Assembly (NCBI GenBank): GCA_041581055.1
Contig: JBFGCT010000068.1
Location: 1 to 19,021 of the forward strand
Length of the DNA stretch: 19,021 nucleotides
Source of the DNA: JBFGCT01 sp041581055
Lineage (GTDB): Bacteria > Actinomycetota > Acidimicrobiia > Acidimicrobiales > Ilumatobacteraceae
Reading direction: 5' to 3'
Every line of letters begins with the position of its first letter. Within the stretch, counting starts at the first letter, position 1. A model generated the notes under the pieces. The model did no database searches. It saw nothing but the letters and a program-made list of their open reading frames with translations, and was not told the DNA's origin. Both the position numbers and the translations under genes were made by a program. This document shows positions 13,962 through 19,021 of this stretch, piece after piece.

Positions 13962-14699
13962 GTGAACGATCCGGGCGGAATCAACGCGGTGCTCGGCCGC
14001 ATCGAGCGCATCGAGGCCCACTTCGCCGACCCGACCTCGACCGCCGCCCCGAGCGCTCCACCGCCGGTCGCCGGTTTCGAGCCGTTCGGGGAGGTCTACG
14101 AGCGAGCGGCCGCCGCCCGGCAGGCGGCGACGGTGGCCCCGGCCGCGGTCAGGCTCCCGGTCCCACCGCCCGGCGCCGGCGAGCCCGTCCCGGTCGCGGC
14201 GAACGCCTCGCTGCCCTGGGCCGCCACGGCGGCGATCGCCGGCCAGGCCGGCCCGCCCGGCGTGCGGCCGGTCGGCGGCTACGGCGCGATGCCGGTCCCG
14301 GCGGACCTCGCGGCCTACGGCAACGGGCGCGTCCCGTCGGACGCGCTCGCCAGGGTCGACCAGCCGGGCTCGAACCACCGGCTGCACGCGCCGGCGGCGG
14401 CGTCGTGGAACAACCTCGTCGCCGAGGCGGCGGCGCAGGGCCACGACCTGCGGATCACGGACTCCTACCGGTCCTACGACCAGCAGGTCGACCTCGTCCG
14501 GCGCAAGGGCCTCTACAGCCAGGGCGGCTACGCCGCCGTGCCGGGAACGTCCAACCACGGCTGGGGGCTCGCCGTCGACGCCGACGTCCGGAACACCGAG
14601 CTCCAGCGGTGGCTCCAGGTGAACGCGCCGCGCTTCGGCTGGGTCGAGGCGGTGCCCCGCGAGCCGTGGCACTGGGAGTTCCGGCCCGAGCAGGTCTGA
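13962..14699 (+). CDS. M15/VanY-family D,D-carboxypeptidase with flagellar-type N-terminus
   Basis: The C-terminal half (about 125-245) is a VanY-like zinc peptidase that trims or cuts D-Ala-containing peptidoglycan peptides. It contains TDSYRSYDQQ (166-175), SNHGWGLAVDAD (197-208, zinc ligands H199 and D206) and EPWHWEF (234-240, catalytic E234 and zinc ligand H237). The first 21 residues (MNDPGGINAVLGRIERIEAHF) form a short amphipathic helix, like the openings I recall in cell-wall enzymes of actinobacterial flagellar loci. A disordered Ala/Pro linker (about 28-120) follows. There is no signal peptide or membrane helix, so export may be through the flagellar apparatus, as for FlgJ. The start is GTG 13962, 63 nt after the sigma gene and on the same strand; no clear ribosome binding site is seen. 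Confidence 0.88.
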   Translation: MNDPGGINAVLGRIERIEAHFADPTSTAAPSAPPPVAGFEPFGEVYERAAAARQAATVAPAAVRLPVPPPGAGEPVPVAANASLPWAATAAIAGQAGPPGVRPVGGYGAMPVPADLAAYGNGRVPSDALARVDQPGSNHRLHAPAAASWNNLVAEAAAQGHDLRITDSYRSYDQQVDLVRRKGLYSQGGYAAVPGTSNHGWGLAVDADVRNTELQRWLQVNAPRFGWVEAVPREPWHWEFRPEQV

Positions 14700-14704
14700 G
14701 CGGG

Positions 14705-15334
14705 TCAGTGGTGCTGGTTGACGAGCGGGATCGCGGCGACCGTGACGCCCTCGAGCCGGCGGGCGACCCGGCCGGCGCAGGGCCGCGGGGCCAGGACGCG
14801 CCGAGCGGAGCGCACCCGGCCGACGGTCGACCGGCACACCTTGACGTTCGCCGCCGCCCGCTCGGCCAGTTCGCCGTGCACGACGTGCGGATCGAGCGCC
14901 ACGCACTCGGCGATCTGCACCGTCAGCGCGGCGACGAGCGCGCACACCCCGTCGATGATCTCCACGTCGCCGAGCGCGGCGCGGGTGGCCAGGATCGTCC
15001 TGGCCAGCGCCACCGGGTCGTCGGTCCGCACCTGGTCGAGAATCGCCGCCGCCGCCCCGACCGACGGGGCGGAGGCGATGCCGAACGCCGTCGCCCGCTC
15101 GAGCACGTCGGGGACGAGCCGGTCGGCGTCGGCGTCGCTCACGGTGAATCCGAGGACGATCGTCAGCTGCTGCAACATGAACCAGCCGGCCTCGACCAGC
15201 ACGCCGGTCGGGTCGGCGGGCGGCTGCGGGCGCGCCGCCGAACACGGCGGGTGGGACCGCTGGTCGAGCAATCGCGAGGCCCGCTCGAGCAGGCTGGTCA
15301 ACGCAGTCGAGCTGGTCACGGTTCGTCGGGTCAC
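14705..15334 (-). CDS. Protein of unknown function
   Basis: I do not recognise this protein. From GTG 15334 it has 209 residues. The first 45 are Ser/Arg/Pro-rich. From about 46 on it appears helical, with VLVEAGWFMLQQLTIVLGFTVSDADADRLVPDVLERATAFGIAS and GDVEIIDGVCALVAALTVQIAECVALDPH. Cysteines are at 31, 131, 144, 167 and 186. The C-terminus is basic. No membrane segment is long enough to be sure of. It converges with the peptidase gene, with 5 nt between the stops. The start is uncertain: GTG 15319 is possible, and the frame is open to an ATG near 15501 (MSDARTSGQAALTLAELL). I favour 15334 because a TATAGG element at 15376-15371 would place the transcript start between these codons. Confidence 0.6.
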   Translation of the reverse strand: MTRRTVTSSTALTSLLERASRLLDQRSHPPCSAARPQPPADPTGVLVEAGWFMLQQLTIVLGFTVSDADADRLVPDVLERATAFGIASAPSVGAAAAILDQVRTDDPVALARTILATRAALGDVEIIDGVCALVAALTVQIAECVALDPHVVHGELAERAAANVKVCRSTVGRVRSARRVLAPRPCAGRVARRLEGVTVAAIPLVNQHH

Positions 15335-15370
15335 GTCAGCGGACAGTCCACGGCCGCCCGGCCGACGCCA

Positions 15371-15376
15371 CCTATA
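15371..15376 (-). promoter_or_regulatory. Possible -10 element for the gene at 14705-15334
   Basis: TATAGG on the minus strand within a locally AT-richer stretch, 37 nt before GTG 15334. Just upstream is a direct repeat of TTTCGTCGG (about 15379-15399 in plus coordinates). No clear TTGACA-like -35 is seen at 17 nt, so this is weak. The space between the two unknown genes (15335-15549, 215 bp) also holds a nested inverted repeat and nothing else I recognise. Confidence 0.28.
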
Positions 15377-15439
15377 CCCCGACGAAAACCGACGAAACCC
15401 CCCGCAGTCTCCAGGCCGCGGCTGGGCGCGTCTGTGCCC

Positions 15440-15472
15440 GCGCTCGCCGAGAAGCTCGGCAAGCGTGAGCGC
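15440..15472 (-). terminator. Nested inverted repeat, possible terminator
   Basis: The inner stem GCCGAG (15446-15451) pairs with CTCGGC (15455-15460) around a 3-nt loop. The outer stem GCGCTC (15440-15445) pairs with GAGCGC (15467-15472), with a 6-nt bulge. It lies about 77 nt after the stop of the gene at 15550-16413 and could end its transcript. There is no U-tract. Confidence 0.35.
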
Positions 15473-15549
15473 GGCCTGTCCGGAAGTGCGGGCATCGCTC
15501 ATGCGATTGAGGGACGACTCGCGTCTTCGACCCTGACCGCGCGTTCGAG

Positions 15550-16413
15550 TCAGGGGTCCGGGCGCCGCGCGTTGTGGTTGTCGCGGAGGGTCATCGGGCG
15601 CTCCAGCGCGGCGGCATAGCGGCAGCACTCGGGCAGCCCGCCGAACGTGCGCGCCCAGACGAGCACCTCGGGAACGGGCCGCACCCGCCAGCGGGCGGCG
15701 CCGGGCACGATCCAGGTCAGCGCCGCCGACTCCTCGGGAGGAAGCTGGGCGAACCCGTCGGCGCTCACGATTTCGACACCGGACGATCGCACCGCGACCT
15801 CCTCGACCGCGTCGAGCGAACGCCGCGGCGGGCCGACGATCTCGATGTGCAGGCCGGACGCCGGCCGCATCGACGCCTCCAAATACTGGTCGGCCGCGAG
15901 CACCTCCGCGCCCGCCGAGGGCGACCACGCCCGCGCCAGGCCGACCCTCGAGCGCCCGTCGGTCACGTCGACGAAGCCGTACCCGGTCGTCTTCCGCTCG
16001 CGGACCGCGTCGCGCACCCGCTCGAGTTCGGTGGCGAGCTGCAGCAACGCCGCCGGCCCCTCCATCGTCCGATCCCCGTGGGCGTCGTCGGCGAGGTTCA
16101 TCAACAGTTCGCTGCCGAGCGCGAGCTCCGCAGCGAGCTCGCGCCCGAGCTCGGTCAACCGGATCAGGTTGGACCTCGGATCGAGCGGCCACGCCCGCTC
16201 CCACGTCGCCCGCCAGCGTTGATAGGCCATCGGCGTCTCGACGTCGCCGAAGGCGATGACGTCGTCGGTCAGCGACCAGTCGTCGAGGTCTCCGTCGACG
16301 TAGCTCGGTACGACGTATGGGAGCAGATCGTCGGGAACGAGCTCCGGCGGGTCACCGTGGCGCACCACGGCCCACATCTCCGAGGACGGCGTGACGACTC
16401 CCTCGGTGATCAT
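15550..16413 (-). CDS. Protein of unknown function
   Basis: I do not recognise this 287-residue protein. It seems soluble and globular, with no membrane segment or signal peptide. Near the start are SSEMWAVVRHGDPPELVPDDLLPYVVPSYV and a Trp-rich stretch YQRWRATWERAWPLDPRSNLIRL. In the middle is a helical region, NLADDAHGDRTMEGPAALLQLATELERVRDAVRERK. The C-terminal half is beta-rich (LHIEIVGPPRRSLDAVEEVAVRSSGVEIVSADGF) and ends with a short Cys-Cys segment, GLPECCRYAAALERPM. The frame extends to GTG 16494, but those 27 codons use more A/T at the third position and have no ribosome binding site, so ATG 16413 is preferred. It lies between the flagellar locus and the signalling gene, with no stronger clue to role. 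Confidence 0.7.
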   Translation of the reverse strand: MITEGVVTPSSEMWAVVRHGDPPELVPDDLLPYVVPSYVDGDLDDWSLTDDVIAFGDVETPMAYQRWRATWERAWPLDPRSNLIRLTELGRELAAELALGSELLMNLADDAHGDRTMEGPAALLQLATELERVRDAVRERKTTGYGFVDVTDGRSRVGLARAWSPSAGAEVLAADQYLEASMRPASGLHIEIVGPPRRSLDAVEEVAVRSSGVEIVSADGFAQLPPEESAALTWIVPGAARWRVRPVPEVLVWARTFGGLPECCRYAAALERPMTLRDNHNARRPDP

Positions 16414-16680
16414 GCGCCGCCCATCGGGGCATCGAGAATGGCGCCCGAGATGGTCGCGCTGGTCGTCACGCGCGTCGGCGTGCTCATCGGCCACGATTGC
16501 CGCTAGTCGCCCAACTGGCCCGATTGATCACGCTTCTCCATCTCAGATGCTGGCATGCCCAAGAATCGTCCGGACCGTATCCACAGGGACATGGGATGCC
16601 TCATTCCAGTGTGCCAAACCCGATCTCCGTGCAGGGGGATCGTCCGCTCCGACGACGACCGCGAGAAGTAGCCACCCGAG

Positions 16681-17958
16681 ATGACCAAACAGACCTTCCT
16701 CGGACGGCAGCCGATTCTCGATCGGGACGGCCGCACGTTCGGGTACGAGTTGCTGTACCGAGACGGACCCGACGGCGGCACGCTGTTCGAGGATCCCGAC
16801 GACGCCACCCGCCAGGTGATGGAGCGGGCGCTGCTGCACTGGGGGATGGAGCGAATCATCGGCGACCACTTCGGGCTGATCAACGCCAGCCCCAGCCTGG
16901 TGCTCTCCGGCCTGTACCGGTCGATGCCGCCGGAGGGGATCATCTTCGAGATCCCCGAACGCGCGCCGTTCGATGACGCCACGTTCGACGCGATCCGCGC
17001 CGCCCGCCGCGAGGGGTACCACTTCGCGCTGGACAACGTGAGCGACCTGCCGGAGCTCGAGCGGTCGCGTCTCCTGCCGATGGCGAGCATCGTGAAGATC
17101 GAGCCGAGTCGCACCCGCGAGGCCGAACTGCCGCGGCTCGTGAAGACGGTCGGCGAGCGCTCGCCCGGTGCGCTGATCGTCGCCGAGAAGGTCGAGACGC
17201 GCGACGATCTCACGAGGTGCGCCGGACTCGGCATCGACCTGTTCCAGGGCTACTTCTTCGCCGTGCCCGAGGTGCTGGCCAAGGCGGCCCGCCCCGCGAG
17301 CTCGGCCTCGGCGATGACGCTGCTCGCCGAGATGCAGCGCGCCGACATCGACATCCCGCAGATCGAGATGCTGGTCGCCACCGACCCGTCGCTGGCCTAT
17401 CGCCTGCTGGCGGTCGTCAACTCGAGCGCGTTCGGCCTCGATCGGCGAGTCGACTCGCTGCGCCACGCGATCGTGCTCCTCGGGCTCAACCAGGTCCGCC
17501 ACCTCGCGGTGCTGCTGGCCCTGTCGACGGCGCGCGAGGCGAGTGAGGAACTGCTGACAACCGGGGCGGTCCGCGCCCGACTGGCCAGCATCCTGGTCGA
17601 GGATCCCGAGCTGCGCAGCGCGGCGTTCACCGTCGGGCTGCTGTCGATCACCGACGCGATCTTCAACACGCCGATGGAGGAGTTGGTCGACGACCTCCCG
17701 CTCTCCGACGAGATCGTGGCCGCCCTGCTCGACCGAAGCGGACCGCTCGGGGCGACGCTGCGGCTCGTTCTCGCCTGCGAGCAGGCCGACGTCGCCGAGC
17801 TCCACGACCTCGCGCCGGCGGGGATCGCGCGCCTGCACGCGGCGTACGGCGCGTCGGTGCTCTGGGCCGAGCAGCTCCGGGGCCAGGTCTACGGCAGCCG
17901 CCGGGGCTCCCGGCTGCGGCTCAGGGGCGAATCGACTCGACCGCTTGCTCGAACGTGA
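16681..17958 (+). CDS. EAL-HDOD signalling protein (YuxH/CdgJ type, degenerate EAL)
   Basis: The 425-residue protein opens with FLGRQPILDRDGRTFGYELLYRDG, the standard start of EAL-HDOD proteins. The EAL domain spans about 1-200 but its catalytic motifs are altered: the EAL triplet is ELL (23-25), the DDFG-type motif reads LDNVSD (117-122), and only EKVE (169-172) and QGYFF (189-193) are kept. It therefore probably does not hydrolyse c-di-GMP and may act by binding partners. The HDOD domain follows at about 210-400, with TDPSLAYRLLAVVNSSAFGL and SLRHAIVLLGLNQVRHLAVLLAL. Proteins of this type (CdgJ in Vibrio) affect motility, which fits the neighbourhood. The last 20 residues are basic. The gene overlaps whiB tail-to-tail by 38 nt. 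The 267 bp before it (16414-16680) show no gene and no promoter I trust. Confidence 0.93.
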   Translation: MTKQTFLGRQPILDRDGRTFGYELLYRDGPDGGTLFEDPDDATRQVMERALLHWGMERIIGDHFGLINASPSLVLSGLYRSMPPEGIIFEIPERAPFDDATFDAIRAARREGYHFALDNVSDLPELERSRLLPMASIVKIEPSRTREAELPRLVKTVGERSPGALIVAEKVETRDDLTRCAGLGIDLFQGYFFAVPEVLAKAARPASSASAMTLLAEMQRADIDIPQIEMLVATDPSLAYRLLAVVNSSAFGLDRRVDSLRHAIVLLGLNQVRHLAVLLALSTAREASEELLTTGAVRARLASILVEDPELRSAAFTVGLLSITDAIFNTPMEELVDDLPLSDEIVAALLDRSGPLGATLRLVLACEQADVAELHDLAPAGIARLHAAYGASVLWAEQLRGQVYGSRRGSRLRLRGESTRPLART

Positions 17959-18214
17959 GCGCGCGACGCTTGGCCGAGGACAGGCCGCCGAAGTACCCGC
18001 CCTCGATCTCGTTGTCGTACGCGTGCCGCAGGCAGTCGACGCGCACCTGACACGAGCCACAGACGGCGGCGGCCTCCTTGGACAAGGTGCGCCCGGCTTC
18101 GACGAAGAACAGCGACAGCCGGTCGAGGCCGAAGTCGGCGCACGCGGCGCGCGGCAACCACGCCAGGTCGGGGGTCGACTCGATCAGTGGGACGAGATCA
18201 TGCGTGTTGGACAT
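17921..18214 (-). CDS. WhiB-family Fe-S transcriptional regulator
   Basis: WhiB-like proteins are small actinobacterial regulators holding a 4Fe-4S cluster and usually binding the principal sigma factor. The 97-residue product has the four cysteines in the right order: C25 in RAACADFG, C52 and C55 in VCGSC, and C61 in DCLRHA. FFVEAG (36-41) lies between the first and second, and the Gly-rich turn EGGYFGGLSSAKRR (71-84) comes after the last. Most family members have GVWGG at that turn; here it is GYFGG, so the usual tryptophan is replaced by phenylalanine. GAGGAG at 18225-18220 lies 5 nt before ATG 18214. Its end overlaps the convergent EAL-HDOD gene by 38 nt. The target genes are unknown; flagellar genes are possible. 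Confidence 0.95.
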   Translation of the reverse strand: MSNTHDLVPLIESTPDLAWLPRAACADFGLDRLSLFFVEAGRTLSKEAAAVCGSCQVRVDCLRHAYDNEIEGGYFGGLSSAKRRALTFEQAVESIRP

Positions 18215-18238
18215 CGGAGCTCCTCACGTCGGCACGTT

Positions 18239-18270
18239 GCGTGGCGAACGACGTGCGTCGCCACGCGTGG
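18239..18270. promoter_or_regulatory. Inverted repeat plus overlapping palindrome upstream of whiB
   Basis: GCGTGGCGA (18239-18247) and TCGCCACGC (18258-18266) are a perfect 9-bp inverted repeat around 10 nt. The right arm overlaps a perfect palindrome CCACGCGTGG (18261-18270), so the CCACGC/GCGTGG word occurs three times. It lies between the whiB start and the stop of the OmpA-domain gene. It could be a whiB operator or the terminator of the OmpA-domain gene; no U-tract follows. A TTGTCA at 18276-18271 could be a whiB -35 element. Confidence 0.5.
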
Positions 18271-18293
18271 TGACAAGGAACCGTCCGGGGTCT

Positions 18294-19021
18294 CTAGGAA
18301 TCGGCAAGGAGGTTTTCGATGAAGAACTGAATCCGCCGGTTGAGGCGCTGGCCCTCGCTCGTCGAGTTGTCGGCGATCGGCTCGGCCTCACCCTTGCCGA
18401 CGACGGTCAGGCGGGCGCCGTCGATCCCCCGGTCGGTCAGCCACCGCTTGACAGCCTCGGCGCGCTGAACCGACAGTTCGAGGTTGTACTCGTCACTCCC
18501 GCGGTCGTCGGTGTGGCCGACGACGACCACGGTGACGCTCGGACGGATCGTCATCAGCGCGAGCGCCTGGTTCATCAGCCCCTCACCCTCGGGGAGGATC
18601 GTCGCCGAACCGGTGGCGAAGTTGATCGTGTCCTCGACGGTGACGTTGCCCAGGTTGGGGTCCGAGGCGCGCGGGTCGACGATGTAGTTGTTGAAGACGT
18701 TGTCCGGCCCGAGGATCTCCGCCGCGAGCGCGGCGATCAGCTCGCCCGCCTCCGCGGTCGGGACGGCGCCCTCGAGGAAGATCTGACCACCGCGCACGAC
18801 CGCCTTGGACTCCGGCACGTCGGCGGCGGCGACGTCCGGGGCCGGGACGACCACCGGATCGGGATCGGGATCGGGCGCGACGGTGCCCGTGTCGACGGCG
18901 GACGACTCGGGCGCCGTCGCGATCTCGGGCTGCTCGGCCACCGTCTCGGGCGCCGGCGCCTCCGACTCAACCGCTGGCGCCTCCGATTCCGCCGCTGGCG
19001 CCTCCGCCGCTGGCGCCTCCG
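18294..19021 (-). CDS. OmpA-domain envelope protein, C-terminal part (5' end beyond right edge)
   Basis: The frame is open to the right edge, so the true start is outside; 241 residues are visible. They begin with Glu/Ala/Pro repeats (EAPAA, EAPAV). A Pro/Asp-rich linker containing DPDPDP and a BON-like segment follow (VVRGGQIFLEGAVPTAEAGELIAALAAEILG). The OmpA-like peptidoglycan-binding domain then runs to the end: INFATGSATILPEGE, then VVVGHTDDRGSDEYNLELSVQRAEAVKRWL, then VVGKGEAEPIADN and a final NRRIQFFIENL. A BON-like unit followed by OmpA resembles mycobacterial ArfA (OmpATb). A role in anchoring to the cell wall is likely. A link to the flagellar stator is possible, since MotB has the same domain, but nothing visible supports it. 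A GTG at 18941 is only an internal codon in the repeat. Confidence 0.9.
   Translation of the reverse strand, partial: EAPAAEAPAAESEAPAVESEAPAPETVAEQPEIATAPESSAVDTGTVAPDPDPDPVVVPAPDVAAADVPESKAVVRGGQIFLEGAVPTAEAGELIAALAAEILGPDNVFNNYIVDPRASDPNLGNVTVEDTINFATGSATILPEGEGLMNQALALMTIRPSVTVVVVGHTDDRGSDEYNLELSVQRAEAVKRWLTDRGIDGARLTVVGKGEAEPIADNSTSEGQRLNRRIQFFIENLLADS
18973..19021 (-). repeat. Short in-frame repeats coding EAPA units
   Basis: GCTGGCGCCTCCG occurs on the plus strand at 18973-18985, 18994-19006 and 19009-19021, spaced 21 and 15 bp (7 and 5 codons). It encodes repeated Glu-Ala-Pro-Ala in the OmpA-domain protein and continues past the window edge. Confidence 0.8.

Noticed and set aside
12930..15245. 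771-codon minus-strand open frame
   Set aside because: It runs antisense through both the sigma factor and the peptidase, whose motifs are clear; its composition is typical of shadow frames.
16484..16491. GCCGATGA on the minus strand as a sigma-28 -10 element
   Set aside because: It matches 7 of 8 bases, but no TAAA-like -35 is found at the proper distance.
16414..16494. N-terminal extension of the gene at 15550-16413 to GTG 16494
   Set aside because: The 27 extra codons have lower third-position GC and no ribosome binding site.
16681..17280. Active c-di-GMP phosphodiesterase
   Set aside because: Key catalytic motifs of the EAL domain are replaced (ELL, LDNVSD), so only a binding or scaffold role is reasonable.

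Overview
This very GC-rich window is part of a flagellar gene locus from a Gram-positive, high-GC bacterium. A WhiB-family Fe-S regulator (17921-18214) points to Actinomycetota. The free-standing RpoD-like sigma factor and unfamiliar accessory genes would fit a deep lineage such as Acidimicrobiia, but that placement is inference, not demonstrated.

Minus strand, 12759 down to 1: one continuous late-to-early flagellar array, transcribed right to left. The order is fliC (flagellin), a strong hairpin, fliD (cap), fliS (flagellin chaperone), a FliT-like gene, a small unnamed single-pass membrane protein, fliH, flgB, flgC, fliE, fliF, fliG, fliI, fliJ and the 5' part of fliK, which runs off the left edge. 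From fliS onward most junctions overlap by 4 nt (ATGA or GTGA), so the genes look translationally coupled. The products build the filament and cap, the proximal rod (FlgB, FlgC, FliE), the MS ring (FliF), the rotor (FliG), the export ATPase complex (FliH/FliI/FliJ) and the hook ruler (FliK).

Two departures stand out. fliH lies upstream of flgB instead of between fliG and fliI. Immediately before it is an unrecognised 135-residue protein: an N-terminal membrane helix, a basic stretch and a C-terminal tail collinear with the FliG-binding tail of FliF from the same window. The flagellin leader holds two consecutive hairpins, each presenting ACGGA at its loop, one of them over the Shine-Dalgarno sequence. 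This is the architecture of CsrA-controlled flagellin mRNAs.

Plus strand, 12993-14699, divergent from fliC: an RpoD-like sigma factor, possibly driven by a sigma-28-type promoter, and an M15/VanY-type D,D-carboxypeptidase. The peptidase has no signal peptide and may be a flagellar-export substrate that opens peptidoglycan.

Right part, 14705-19021: two minus-strand genes of unknown function, then a plus-strand YuxH/CdgJ-type protein with a degenerate EAL domain and an HDOD domain. This overlaps convergently with whiB. Last is a minus-strand OmpA-domain protein preceded by EAPA repeats, whose 5' end is beyond the right edge. No tRNA, rRNA, CRISPR array or mobile element was seen. The largest spaces without a gene are about 215-267 bp.
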